This document shows, piece by piece, positions 37,619 through 46,580 of a DNA stretch of 64,000 nt. The DNA comes from Mycolicibacterium hippocampi (GTDB lineage Bacteria > Actinomycetota > Actinomycetes > Mycobacteriales > Mycobacteriaceae): NCBI RefSeq assembly GCF_010723735.1, contig NZ_BLLB01000002.1, positions 2,294,001 to 2,358,000 on the forward strand, given 5' to 3'. The translations under genes were made by a program, and so were the position numbers. The notes beneath the pieces were generated by a model that was not told where the DNA came from, did not search any database, and worked only from the letters and a program-made list of their open reading frames with translations. The stretch's first letter is position 1. Each line of letters starts with the position of its first letter.

Positions 37619-40600
37619 CGCCGCGGTACAGCCCCACCGAGTTGTCCTCCGCTCTCGGTCTTTTCGCACCGACCGAGGAGCAGGCCGCGGTCATCGCCGC
37701 ACCGCCGGGTCCGCTGGTGGTGATCGCCGGCGCCGGTGCGGGCAAGACCGAGACGATGGCGGCGCGGGTGGTGTGGTTGGTCGCCAACGGATACGCCCGC
37801 CCTGGCGAGGTGCTGGGTCTGACGTTCACCCGCAAGGCAGCGAGCCAGCTGTTGCGCCGGGTCCGCTCCCGGCTGGCCCGCCTCGCCGGTGCCGGACTGC
37901 TGATTCCCGGCACCCCCACGCCCGACCTCAGCGACGACCCCGTCACGGTCGGCACCTACCACGCATTCGCGGGCACGCTGCTGCGTGAATACGGCCTGCT
38001 GCTTCCGGTCGAGCCCGACGCTCGGCTGCTCGGCGAGACGGAGCTGTGGCAGTTGGCGTTCCGGGTGGTGTGTGAGCATCCCGGCGCGCTGGACACCGAA
38101 AAGTCACCCGCGGCGATCACCGCGATGGTGCTGCGGCTGGCCGGTGCGCTGGCCGAGCACCTCGTGGACACCGAGCAGCTCTGTGACACCCACGTCGAGC
38201 TCGAGCGGCTGGTGCACACGTTGCCGGCCGGCCGGTACCAGCGCGACAAAGGACCCAGCCAGTGGCTGCTGCAGATGCTGGCCACCCAGACCGAACGCAC
38301 CGCGCTGATCCCGCTGATCGATGCGCTGCACCGGAGGATGCGCGACGAACGGGTCCTCGACTTCGGCATGCAGATGGCCTCGGCCGCGCGGTTGGCGTCC
38401 CGGTTCCCCCAGGTCGGTGAGCAACTGCGGCAGCGCTACCGGGTGGTGCTGCTCGACGAGTACCAGGACACCGGGCATGCGCAGCGGGTGGCGCTGTCGT
38501 CGTTGTTCGGCGGCGGCGCCGACGATGGGCTGGCGCTGACCGCCGTCGGCGATCCCATCCAGTCGATCTACGGATGGCGCGGCGCCTCGGCGACCAACCT
38601 GCCGCGGTTCACCACCGACTTCCCCCTGTCGGACGGCAGCCCGGCGCCCAGCCTGGAATTGCGCACCAGCTGGCGCAACCCTCCCGAGGTGCTGCACCTG
38701 GCCAACGCGGTGTCCGCGGATGCACGGCACCGGTCGGTCGCGGTGCGGTCGCTGCAGGCCCGCCCCGACGCCGGTGGCGGCGACGTGCACTGCGCGTTAC
38801 TGCCCGACGTGGTGGCCGAACGCGAATGGGTGGCCGAGAAGGTGGCGCGGCTCTACCACGAGGGTGTCAGCGCGGCCGGTGCAGCTCCCACGGCCGCAGT
38901 CCTGGTGCGCCGCAACGCCGATGCCGCTCCGATGGCTGAAGCGCTCACCCGGCGCGGGGTGGCGGTGGAGGTCGTCGGACTGGCCGGGCTGCTCTCGGTG
39001 CCCGAGGTCGCCGATGTGGTCGCGATGCTGCGGCTGGCCGCCGACCCCATGACGGGAGCTGCGGCGATGCGGGTGCTCACCGGTCCCCGCTGGCGTCTGG
39101 GTGCGCGTGACATCACCGCGCTGTGGCGGCGCGCCGTACAGCTCGACGACGTCGGTGCGTCGGCGCCTCGAGGCGGGGTCGATCAGGCCCTCGCACAGGT
39201 CGCCCCGGATGCCGACGCGGCCTGCCTGGCCGATGCGCTCTGCGACCCGGGGCCCGCCGCCGATTACTCCCCGATCGGGTACTCGAGGATCGTGGCGTTG
39301 GGCCGCGAGTTGACGGGGCTGCGTGCCCACCTGGACAGCCCGTTGCCCGAGCTGGTCGCCGAGGTGCGTCGGCTCCTCGGCGTCGATGCGGAAGTCAGGG
39401 CGGCCCAACCAGTTTCGGCGGGATGGGCGGGAACCGAACACCTCGACCGCTTCGGCGACGTGGTCGCCGACTTCTCCGCCCGGCCCGGCGCCACGGTGTC
39501 GGCGCTGCTGGCGTTCCTCGACACCGCTGAACAGGTCGAGAATGGCCTGGCGCCGGCCGAGATCACGGTGGCCGCCGATCGGGTGCAGATTCTGACGGTG
39601 CACGCGGCCAAAGGTCTGGAGTGGCAGATCGTGGCGGTGCCGCACCTCAGTGGACGGGTGTTCCCGTCGACGGCGTCCCCGCGCACCTGGCTGTCCGATG
39701 CGGCCGACCTGCCGCCGCTGCTGCGCGGTGACTGCGCGACCGTGTCCGCACACGGGGTCCCGGTCCTCGACACCTCGACGGTCAATGACCGAAAAGCTTT
39801 GTCGGACAGGATTTCCGAACACAAGCGTAGCCTCGACCAGCGGCGGACCGACGAGGAGCGGCGACTGCTCTACGTCGCGGTCACCCGCGCCGAGCACACC
39901 CTGCTCCTGTCGGGCCATCATTGGGGCGCCACCGGGGCCAAACCCCGGGGCCCGTCGACGTTCCTGAGTGAACTCAAGGATGTCATCGACGAGTCCGCCG
40001 CGGCAGGGACCCCGTGCGGGGCCGTGGACGTCTGGGCCGACGCCCCTGCCGACGGTGAACCGAACCCGCTGCGTGATCAGGTCGTCGAGGCCATGTGGCC
40101 CGTCGACCCGGTCGGGGGCCGCCGCGAGCACGTCGACCGCGGCGCCGAGTTGGTGGCGCGGGCGTTGGCGGACCGAATCGAAGACGGCTCCGCCGACGTG
40201 CACGGCTGGGCCGCCGACGTCGACGCGCTGCTCGCCGAACGCGAACTCGCCGCACACCGGCCCACCCCGCCGCTGCCGACGCAGCTGTCGGTGAGCACAT
40301 TGGTCGATCTCGGTCGCGATCCCGAGGCCGCAGCGCAGCGACTTCACCGGCGGCTGCCGCGGCGTCCGGATTCACAAGCGCTGTTGGGAACGGCGTTCCA
40401 CGAGTGGGTGCAACGGTACTTCCAGGCCGAGAAGCTGTTCGACCTCGACGACCTGCCCGGTGCGGTGGATGCCGATCGCCAGGACCGCGGCGAGCTCGAG
40501 GAGTTGCAGGCGGCGTTCGCGGTGTCGGCCTGGGCGGCGCGCACCCCGCTCGATGTGGAGGTGCCGTTCGACATGGTGCTCGGCGGGCGGGTGGTGCGCG

Positions 40601-40869
40601 GGCGCATCGACGCGGTCTTCGCCGACGACGATGGCGGAGTGACGGTGGTGGACTGGAAGACCGGAGAGCCTCCGTCCACGCCGGAAGAGATGCAGCTCAA
40701 CGCGGTTCAGCTGTCGGTCTACCGACTGGCGTGGGCGGGGCTGCGGGGCTGCCCGGTCTCGACGGTGCGCGCCGCATTCCACTACGTGCGCTCCGGGCGC
40801 ACCATCGTCCCCGATGCGCTGCTCAGCGCCGAGGAGGTGGCCGAACTGATGGAACTGCCGGCCGCGTGA
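37615..40869 (+). CDS. adnB: AdnB subunit of the AdnAB helicase-nuclease
   Basis: A 1084-residue partner of AdnA and probably the lead motor. It has Walker A IAGAGAGKTET (about 37-47), TFTRKAASQLL, Walker B LLDEYQDTGHAQ, AVGDPIQSIYGWRGA, motif [12 protein letters not shown] and motif VI LLYVAVTRAEHTLLL. The C-terminal nuclease has GTAFHEWVQ, RGRIDAVF and VVDWKTGEPP. Translation is coupled to adnA by an ATGA overlap. The pair resects breaks for recombination and corresponds to Rv3202c-Rv3201c. Confidence 0.95.
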   Translation: MTPRYSPTELSSALGLFAPTEEQAAVIAAPPGPLVVIAGAGAGKTETMAARVVWLVANGYARPGEVLGLTFTRKAASQLLRRVRSRLARLAGAGLLIPGTPTPDLSDDPVTVGTYHAFAGTLLREYGLLLPVEPDARLLGETELWQLAFRVVCEHPGALDTEKSPAAITAMVLRLAGALAEHLVDTEQLCDTHVELERLVHTLPAGRYQRDKGPSQWLLQMLATQTERTALIPLIDALHRRMRDERVLDFGMQMASAARLASRFPQVGEQLRQRYRVVLLDEYQDTGHAQRVALSSLFGGGADDGLALTAVGDPIQSIYGWRGASATNLPRFTTDFPLSDGSPAPSLELRTSWRNPPEVLHLANAVSADARHRSVAVRSLQARPDAGGGDVHCALLPDVVAEREWVAEKVARLYHEGVSAAGAAPTAAVLVRRNADAAPMAEALTRRGVAVEVVGLAGLLSVPEVADVVAMLRLAADPMTGAAAMRVLTGPRWRLGARDITALWRRAVQLDDVGASAPRGGVDQALAQVAPDADAACLADALCDPGPAADYSPIGYSRIVALGRELTGLRAHLDSPLPELVAEVRRLLGVDAEVRAAQPVSAGWAGTEHLDRFGDVVADFSARPGATVSALLAFLDTAEQVENGLAPAEITVAADRVQILTVHAAKGLEWQIVAVPHLSGRVFPSTASPRTWLSDAADLPPLLRGDCATVSAHGVPVLDTSTVNDRKALSDRISEHKRSLDQRRTDEERRLLYVAVTRAEHTLLLSGHHWGATGAKPRGPSTFLSELKDVIDESAAAGTPCGAVDVWADAPADGEPNPLRDQVVEAMWPVDPVGGRREHVDRGAELVARALADRIEDGSADVHGWAADVDALLAERELAAHRPTPPLPTQLSVSTLVDLGRDPEAAAQRLHRRLPRRPDSQALLGTAFHEWVQRYFQAEKLFDLDDLPGAVDADRQDRGELEELQAAFAVSAWAARTPLDVEVPFDMVLGGRVVRGRIDAVFADDDGGVTVVDWKTGEPPSTPEEMQLNAVQLSVYRLAWAGLRGCPVSTVRAAFHYVRSGRTIVPDALLSAEEVAELMELPAA

Positions 40870-40883
40870 CCCCGAGGGCCGGG

Positions 40884-41288
40884 CTAACTCTCCCGGTAGA
40901 CCTTCAGCGCCTGCATGATCATCGGGATCTGCAGGGGCAACCGGGCGATGGCGATCAGGCGCATCGGCAGCGACTTGGTCGGATCGTTGAACCACATCCT
41001 GACCATGTTCACGTTCCCCGGGAACACGCCGAGGAACAGCGCGATGGCCGCCAACGCGCCCACCCGGCGGGTCTTGGGGGCCACCAGCATGCCGCCGACG
41101 GCGACCTCGGCGACACCCGAGGCGAGCGTGTAGAAGCGCGCGCTGCCGGGGAGTTCGACCGGGACGATGGTGTCGAACGGTTTCGGGGCGGCGAAGTGCA
41201 GCACCCCCATCCCGATCAGCCAGGCACCCATCTTGGCGCCACGCGACGAAGTGGTGATCTGCTGCAGTTCGGGCGGGGGGGAGGTCAT
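40884..41288 (-). CDS. DoxX-like small membrane protein
   Basis: A 134-residue protein with about four membrane segments, the first at GAWLIGMGVLHFAAPKPFD and others at VAEVAVGGMLVAPKT, ALAAIALFLGVFPG and a last near LPLQIPMIMQAL. The HFA.P..FD element and NVNMVRMW are typical of the DoxX-like family, often redox-linked. ATG at 41288 (MTSPPPELQQI) is the best start. It converges on adnB and diverges from the ion channel gene. Confidence 0.8.
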   Translation of the reverse strand: MTSPPPELQQITTSSRGAKMGAWLIGMGVLHFAAPKPFDTIVPVELPGSARFYTLASGVAEVAVGGMLVAPKTRRVGALAAIALFLGVFPGNVNMVRMWFNDPTKSLPMRLIAIARLPLQIPMIMQALKVYRES

Positions 41289-41334
41289 GGTTACATTGTG
41301 CTGGTGTTGCAGGCTCCGACGGTGACGGACCCCC

Positions 41335-42414
41335 ATGGTTAGAGGGCGCTTACGGCGCCGGCTCGGCAGGATCAACCGGTCACTCGCCGATCAACCGGTG
41401 CACTCGCTCGTCGATCGTGTCGAGATCCCGCACGAGGTGGCCAGTCCCTGGGTGCGGATCACCAAGCGGATCGTCATCGCGATGGGCGTGCTGTGCGCGG
41501 TGGTGCTCATCGTCTACATCGATCGCGACGGGTACAGCGACACGCAGAAGGACGGCCTGTCGCTGCTCGACTGCTTCTACTACGCGACGGTCTCGCTGTC
41601 GACGACCGGATACGGCGACATCGCCCCCATCACCGAGACCGCCCGGCTGGTCAACATCGTGATCATCACGCCGCTGAGGGTGGCGTTCCTGATCGTGCTC
41701 ATCGGTACGACGGTGGAGACGCTGACCACCGAGTCGCGGCAGGCATTCAGGATCCAGCAGTGGAGGAACAACGTGCGCAACCACACGGTCGTCATCGGCT
41801 ACGGCACCAAAGGCCGCACGGCGGTCGCGGCGATGGTCGGCGATGAGATGGCCCCGGCCGACATCGTGGTCGTCGACGAGAACCCGGCGGCACTCGAGCG
41901 CGCCAAGAGCGCCGGGCTGGTGACGGTCCGCGGCAGCGGCACCGACTCCGAAGTGCTGCGGCTGGCCAGCGTGCAGCACGCCAAGTCCATCATCGTCGCC
42001 GCCAATCGTGACGACACCGCCGTCCTCGTCACTCTCACCGCACGGGAACTCGCACCCAAGGCCAAGATCATCGCCGCGGTGCGCGAGGCCGAGAACCAGC
42101 ACCTGCTCCGGCAGTCCGGCGCCGACTCGACCGTGGTGACCTCCGAGACCGCCGGCCGGTTGCTCGGCATCGCGGTGCAGACGCCCAGCGTCGTCGAGAT
42201 GATGGAGGATCTGCTGACCCCGGATGCCGGGTTCGCGATCGGCGAGCGGGAGGTCACCCCGAAGGAGGCCGGCGGGTCGCCGCGGCACCAGAGCGACATC
42301 GTCCTCGGTGTGGTCCGCAACCAGAAGTTGCTGCGGGTGGACGACCCTGAGGTCGATGCGCTCGAGCTGGGGGATCGGCTGCTGTTCATCCGCAGCGCGG
42401 ACAGCGACCGATGA
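41335..42414 (+). CDS. Two-helix K+ channel-like protein with RCK domains (Rv3200c-like)
   Basis: A 359-residue ion channel. Two membrane helices (about 44-64 and 98-122) flank the pore segment FYYATVSLSTTGYGDIAPI with a canonical TTGYGD filter. An RCK-N/TrkA-N Rossmann domain starts HTVVIGYGTKGRTAVAAM, with the nucleotide acid in IVVVDENP. An RCK-C domain runs from about 270 to the end. Ligand binding to RCK domains gates potassium flow. ATG at 41335. nudC follows after 13 bp and may be co-transcribed. Confidence 0.92.
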   Translation: MVRGRLRRRLGRINRSLADQPVHSLVDRVEIPHEVASPWVRITKRIVIAMGVLCAVVLIVYIDRDGYSDTQKDGLSLLDCFYYATVSLSTTGYGDIAPITETARLVNIVIITPLRVAFLIVLIGTTVETLTTESRQAFRIQQWRNNVRNHTVVIGYGTKGRTAVAAMVGDEMAPADIVVVDENPAALERAKSAGLVTVRGSGTDSEVLRLASVQHAKSIIVAANRDDTAVLVTLTARELAPKAKIIAAVREAENQHLLRQSGADSTVVTSETAGRLLGIAVQTPSVVEMMEDLLTPDAGFAIGEREVTPKEAGGSPRHQSDIVLGVVRNQKLLRVDDPEVDALELGDRLLFIRSADSDR

Positions 42415-42427
42415 GCAGAGTGTCCCG

Positions 42428-43360
42428 ATGAGCGCGCCGGGGTTCCGGCTGCGGAACGTCCCGCTGCTGTCGCGGGTCGGTGCCGACCGCGCCGACGCGC
42501 TGCGCACCGACGTCGACGCTGCGGTGGCGGGATGGCCGGATGCCCTGCTGCTGCGGGTGGACCGCCGCAACCAGGTGCTGATCTCCGAGGGCCGGGCGGT
42601 GCTCGGCCGGGCCGCCGAGGTGGGCGACGCGCCGCCGCAGGACGCGGTATTCCTCGGACGTCTCGCCGACGGCCGTCATGCGTGGGCGATCCGCGCCGAC
42701 CTCCAGCCTCCTGAGGATCCCCGTGCGCCGACCGAGGTGCTGGATCTGCGTCGGGCCGGCGAGGTCTTCGACGACGTCAGTGCGCAGCTGGTGGCGACCG
42801 CCACCGCGCTGTTGAACTGGCATGACAGCGCCCGGTTCAGCCCCGTCGACGGGTCGGCCACCACGGCGATCAAGGCCGGGTGGTCGCGGGTGAACCCGGT
42901 AACTGGCCGAGAAGAGTTCCCGCGCATCGATCCCGCGGTGATCTGTCTGGTGCACGACGGACACGACCGCGCCGTGCTGGCCCGTCAGACGCTGTGGCCG
43001 GAGCGGTTGTTCTCGATTCTGGCCGGGTTCGTCGAGGCCGGCGAGTCGTTCGAATCCTGCGTGGTTCGCGAGATCTCCGAGGAGATCGGCCTGACCGTCA
43101 CCGATGTCGAGTACCTGGGCAGCCAGCCGTGGCCGTTCCCGCGGTCGCTGATGGTCGGATTCCACGCGCTCGGCGATCCCGAGCAGGAGTTCTCGTTCAA
43201 CGACGGCGAGATCGCCGAGGCGGGATGGTTCACCCGCAGCGAGATCCGCGAGGCGTTGGAGCTGGGGGATTGGAGTAGCGACAGCTCCTCGCGGCTGCTG
43301 CTGCCCGGCTCCATCTCGATCGCCCGGGAGATCATCGAATCCTGGGCGGCCCTGGACTAG
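42428..43360 (+). CDS. nudC: NAD(H) pyrophosphatase NudC lacking the zinc-ribbon cysteines
   Basis: A 310-residue Nudix hydrolase cleaving NADH and able in other species to remove NAD caps from RNA. The Nudix box is GFVEAGESFESCVVREISEE plus IGL, followed by the NudC hallmark SQPWPFPRSLM. The E. coli zinc ribbon has two CxxC pairs; here the first reads SPVDG and the second NPVTG, with no Cys. Length agrees with Rv3199c. ATG at 42428. Confidence 0.92.
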   Translation: MSAPGFRLRNVPLLSRVGADRADALRTDVDAAVAGWPDALLLRVDRRNQVLISEGRAVLGRAAEVGDAPPQDAVFLGRLADGRHAWAIRADLQPPEDPRAPTEVLDLRRAGEVFDDVSAQLVATATALLNWHDSARFSPVDGSATTAIKAGWSRVNPVTGREEFPRIDPAVICLVHDGHDRAVLARQTLWPERLFSILAGFVEAGESFESCVVREISEEIGLTVTDVEYLGSQPWPFPRSLMVGFHALGDPEQEFSFNDGEIAEAGWFTRSEIREALELGDWSSDSSSRLLLPGSISIAREIIESWAALD

Positions 43361-43370
43361 CAGGCCAGGG

Positions 43371-43625
43371 TCAGCCGGCGAGCTTGGCCTTGACCTGTGC
43401 CCCGCTCGGGTTGGTCAGCGTGGAGCCGTCGGCGAACCGCAACGTGGGCACGGTCTGATTCCCGCCGTTGGCCGAGGCCACGAATTCGGCGGCGGCCGGG
43501 TCTGTCTCGATGTCGACCTCGGTGAAGGCGATGCCCTCGTTCTTGAGGACTTTCTTCAGGCGGACGCAGTAGCCACACCACGTGGTGGTGTACATGGTCA
43601 CCGCAGCGGTGTCGTCGGAGCTCAT
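43371..43625 (-). CDS. mrx1: Mycoredoxin (glutaredoxin-like)
   Basis: An 84-residue glutaredoxin-fold oxidoreductase with active site WCGYC (about 16-20) and the TVP cis-proline in GGNQTVPTLRF. Mycoredoxin-1 (Rv3198A) reduces mycothiol mixed disulfides. ATG at 43625 gives MSSDDTAAVTMYTTTWCGYC. It lies convergent to nudC and divergent from uvrD2, the same arrangement as in M. tuberculosis. Confidence 0.95.
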   Translation of the reverse strand: MSSDDTAAVTMYTTTWCGYCVRLKKVLKNEGIAFTEVDIETDPAAAEFVASANGGNQTVPTLRFADGSTLTNPSGAQVKAKLAG

Positions 43626-43707
43626 AAGCACATCAACGTAGCCGATGCCGCCCGCATGCCCGCGTCGCGGCCCACGAATGTCGGGCCGCGCTGACATGAT
43701 GGTCGGC

Positions 43708-45819
43708 ATGTCCCCAACGGCCTCGCGTGACCGGTTGCTGGGCGACCTCGACGAGGAGCAGCGGGAGGCGGTGCTCGCCGCCCGCGGACCTGTCTGCGTA
43801 CTGGCCGGCGCCGGCACCGGCAAGACCCGCACCATCACCCGTCGGATCGCCCACCTGGTGACCGCCGGGCACGTCGCGCCCGCGCAGGTGCTCGCGGTGA
43901 CGTTCACCCAACGCGCGGCGGGGGAGATGCGCGGGCGGCTGCGTGCGCTCGACGACGGCACCGGCACCGGGGCAGTGCAGGCGATGACGTTCCACGCCGC
44001 GGCCCGTCGCCAGCTGTCGTACTTCTGGCCCCGGGTGGTGGGAAGCACCCAGTGGCAGCTGCTGGACACCAAGTTCTCGATCGTCGCCCAGGCCGCCAAC
44101 CGCGGTGGGTTGCCGACCAGCACCGACGATGTCCGCGACCTGGCCGGTGAGATCGAATGGGCCAAGGCCTCGTTGATCAGTCCCGAGGACTACGCGTCGA
44201 CGGTCGCTGCGGTCGGGCGTGACATCCCGTTCGACGCGGGCAAGGTCGCCACCGTCTACGCCGGCTACGAGACACTCAAAGCCCGCGGGGCGGATCTGAT
44301 GCTGCTCGACTTCGATGACCTGCTGCTGCACACCGCCGCCGCGATCGAGAACGACGCCGCGGTGGCCCAGGAGTTCCGGGACCGTTACCGCTGCTTCGTG
44401 GTCGACGAATACCAGGACGTCACCCCGCTGCAGCAGCGCGTCCTGGACGCCTGGCTCGGCAACCGTGACGACCTCACGGTCGTCGGTGACGCCAACCAGA
44501 CGATCTATTCGTTCACCGGTGCCTCCCCGCGGCAGCTTCTGGACTTCTCCAGGCGCTTCCCCGAAGCCGCGGTGATCCGCCTGGAGAGGGACTATCGGTC
44601 GACGCCGCAGGTGGTGTCGCTGGCCAATCGGGTGATCGCCGCGGCCCGCGGCCGGATGGCGGGCAGCAAGCTGCACCTCGTCGGCCAGCGCCCACCCGGG
44701 CCCGAGCCGACGTTCAGCGAGTTTCCCGACGAGGTCGCCGAGGCGGCGGCGGTGGCGCGCAACATCAAGAAGCTCCTGGACTCGGGCACCGCCCCCTCCG
44801 AGGTGGCGGTGCTCTACCGCATCAACGCGCAGTCGGAGGTCTACGAGGAGGCGCTCACCGAAGTGGGTGTCCCGTACCAGGTCCGCGGCGGGGAGGGGTT
44901 TTTCAGCCGCCAGGAGATCCGGCAGGCACTGCTGGCCCTGCAACGCGCCGCCGAACGCGACACCGCAGACCTCGAGCAGCCGCTGCCGGACGTCGTACGG
45001 GCGACGCTGGAGCCGCTGGGGCTGACCACCGAACCGCCGGCGGGCACCAAGGCCCGGGAGCGCTGGGAGGCACTGGTCGCGCTGGCCGAACTGGTCGACG
45101 AGGAAGTCGCGCAGCGCCCACAACTCGACCTGCGGGCCCTGGTCGTCGAGTTGCGCCAGCGTGCCGACGCCCGCCACCCACCGGTGGTGCAGGGCGTCAC
45201 GCTGGCGTCGCTGCACGCGGCCAAGGGCCTGGAGTGGGACGCGGTGTTCCTCGTCGGGCTCGCCGACGGCACGCTGCCCATCTCCCACGCGCTGTCCCAC
45301 GGCCCGGACAGCGAACCCGTGGAGGAGGAACGCCGGCTGCTGTACGTCGGCATCACCAGGGCGCGAGTGCATCTGGCGCTCAGCTGGGCGCTGGCCCGGA
45401 CCCCGGGAGGCCGACAGGGCCGGCGGCCCTCGCGTTTCCTCAACGGCATCGCGCCGCAGTCGCAACGCGACGACGGCCCGAGCCGGTCACGCAAACCTCG
45501 GGGCCCGGCGCCGCGCTGCCGAGTCTGCAACTCCGCGCTGTCCTCGCCTGCGGCGATCGTGCTGCGCCGGTGTGAGAACTGTCCGTCCGACCTCGACGAG
45601 CAGCTGCTCGCCGAACTCAAGGACTGGCGGCTGCGGATCTCCAAAGAGATGAGCGTGCCTGCCTACGTGGTGTTCACCGACAACACCCTGATCGCGATCG
45701 CCGAGGAGATGCCGACCGACGACGCCGCGCTGGTCGCCATCCCCGGCATCGGCGCCCGCAAGCTCGAACAGTTCGGCCCCGACGTGCTCTCGATGGTCAA
45801 GAGCCGCCAAACATCGTAA
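43708..45819 (+). CDS. uvrD2: ATP-dependent DNA helicase UvrD2
   Basis: A 703-residue superfamily 1 helicase. It shows Walker [22 protein letters not shown], Walker [48 protein letters not shown] and [15 protein letters not shown]. The tail has a tetracysteine module (CRVCNSA and CENCPSD) and an HRDC domain ending [16 protein letters not shown]. UvrD2 is essential in M. tuberculosis (Rv3198c). ATG 43708 was chosen over upstream in-frame codons because family similarity begins there. Confidence 0.95.
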   Translation: MSPTASRDRLLGDLDEEQREAVLAARGPVCVLAGAGTGKTRTITRRIAHLVTAGHVAPAQVLAVTFTQRAAGEMRGRLRALDDGTGTGAVQAMTFHAAARRQLSYFWPRVVGSTQWQLLDTKFSIVAQAANRGGLPTSTDDVRDLAGEIEWAKASLISPEDYASTVAAVGRDIPFDAGKVATVYAGYETLKARGADLMLLDFDDLLLHTAAAIENDAAVAQEFRDRYRCFVVDEYQDVTPLQQRVLDAWLGNRDDLTVVGDANQTIYSFTGASPRQLLDFSRRFPEAAVIRLERDYRSTPQVVSLANRVIAAARGRMAGSKLHLVGQRPPGPEPTFSEFPDEVAEAAAVARNIKKLLDSGTAPSEVAVLYRINAQSEVYEEALTEVGVPYQVRGGEGFFSRQEIRQALLALQRAAERDTADLEQPLPDVVRATLEPLGLTTEPPAGTKARERWEALVALAELVDEEVAQRPQLDLRALVVELRQRADARHPPVVQGVTLASLHAAKGLEWDAVFLVGLADGTLPISHALSHGPDSEPVEEERRLLYVGITRARVHLALSWALARTPGGRQGRRPSRFLNGIAPQSQRDDGPSRSRKPRGPAPRCRVCNSALSSPAAIVLRRCENCPSDLDEQLLAELKDWRLRISKEMSVPAYVVFTDNTLIAIAEEMPTDDAALVAIPGIGARKLEQFGPDVLSMVKSRQTS

Positions 45820-45843
45820 AAATCGTGCCAAACCTGCTGGTCA

Positions 45844-45882
45844 GAAAATCGCTTGTCGGGTTTGGCTGCTACCGTCTAGCCT
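45844..45882 (+). promoter_or_regulatory. whiB7 promoter with AT-rich WhiB7 box
   Basis: The AT-rich element GAAAATCG (45844-45851) lies just upstream of a -35-like TTGTCG (45853-45858); TAGCCT at 45877-45882 fits a TANNNT -10. In mycobacteria WhiB7 autoregulates by binding an AT-rich box next to the -35 element. A second AAAATCG lies at about 45818-45825 near the uvrD2 end. Confidence 0.65.
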
Positions 45883-45929
45883 CAGAACACACAGACGACG
45901 GCCATGTGCGAAAGGAGGGTGTCTCGATC

Positions 45930-46118
45930 ATGACAAGCAACAATGTCTTCGGCGGCGTAAGCGCTGCACGCGTTGCCGGCATGCCGGGGACCTTCCACGC
46001 CTTTGCTTGGGCGCATCCCGCCGCCGCCATCCCGGCTACCGCCGCTATTGCGGCGCCGCGTAAGCGCCGCGCCGCAGCCGGCACGATTGCCGCGTCCGTG
46101 AATCGGGGCTCCATCTAG
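45930..46118 (+). CDS. Upstream ORF in the whiB7 leader
   Basis: A 62-codon open frame starting ATG at 45930 with AAAGGAGGG upstream (MTSNNVFGGVSAARVAGMPG). It is Ala-rich and ends in RGSI-stop. It fills most of the 466-bp gap between uvrD2 and whiB7. The stop codon falls inside the loop of the hairpin at 46106-46127, as expected if ribosome position controls leader folding. Short leader ORFs that sense translation block are known for whiB7. A longer in-frame start at 45825 would precede the promoter and is rejected. Confidence 0.65.
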   Translation: MTSNNVFGGVSAARVAGMPGTFHAFAWAHPAAAIPATAAIAAPRKRRAAAGTIAASVNRGSI

Positions 46119-46175
46119 CCAGAGCCCACGAAACGCCCTCAGGCCACGGACCCGCAATCACCCGGATCCGTGGCC
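46105..46175 (+). terminator. Attenuator hairpins in the whiB7 leader
   Basis: Hairpin 1 pairs GGGCTC (46106-46111) with GAGCCC (46122-46127) around the uORF stop. Hairpin 2 pairs GGCCACGGACCC (46142-46153) with GGATCCGTGGCC (46164-46175), one mismatch, and is followed by a T-containing stretch (AGATTCGTTTC). Hairpin 2 looks like the terminator that antibiotic-stalled translation would have to relieve. WhiB7 induction by attenuation is established in mycobacteria; the exact pairing here is inference. Confidence 0.6.
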
Positions 46176-46285
46176 AGATTCGTTTCAGGGCTTCTGACAG
46201 CCTCTCGAACTCGAAGACCTGGTCGCAGATCCATCCCAGACAGATGGCCGACAGAGTCAACGAACGAGGAAGCAGAGGACTGGAC

Positions 46286-46561
46286 ATGTCTTCCCTGACA
46301 TGTGAGAGAACAAGACTGGCGGTTCCGTGTCGCGATGGGGACCCCGATCTCTGGTTCGCCGAGAACCCGGGGGACCTGGAGCAGGCCAAAGCGCTGTGTG
46401 CCCAGTGCCCGATCCGGCGCGAATGCCTGAACGCTGCGCTGGAACGTCAGGAACCGTGGGGCGTGTGGGGCGGCGAGATCTTCGAGCGGGGAACCGTCAT
46501 CGCCCGCAAGCGGCCCCGAGGCCGGCCCCGCAAGGACACGAAAGAGCCTGTCGCCGCGTGA
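46286..46561 (+). CDS. whiB7: Antibiotic-resistance regulator WhiB7
   Basis: A 91-residue Wbl protein with cluster Cys at 15, 38, 41 and 47, the EPWGVWGGEIF turn and a C-terminal AT-hook KRPRGRPRK (75-83) that contacts the AT-rich box. It activates intrinsic resistance genes on ribosome-targeting drugs. ATG at 46286 matches M. tuberculosis WhiB7 in length; an in-frame ATG at 46244 adds 14 unlikely residues. An extra Cys (Cys6) is outside the cluster set. It converges on the ABC1 kinase gene. Confidence 0.95.
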   Translation: MSSLTCERTRLAVPCRDGDPDLWFAENPGDLEQAKALCAQCPIRRECLNAALERQEPWGVWGGEIFERGTVIARKRPRGRPRKDTKEPVAA

Positions 46562-46580
46562 ATCTCGGCCGGCCCCGGCG

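Noticed and set aside
43633..45465. 610-codon minus-strand open frame
   Set aside because: Antisense to uvrD2, whose motifs are complete; no independent evidence.
45825..45929. N-terminal extension of the whiB7 leader ORF from 45825
   Set aside because: It would begin before the likely promoter and just after uvrD2; the ATG at 45930 has a good ribosome-binding site.
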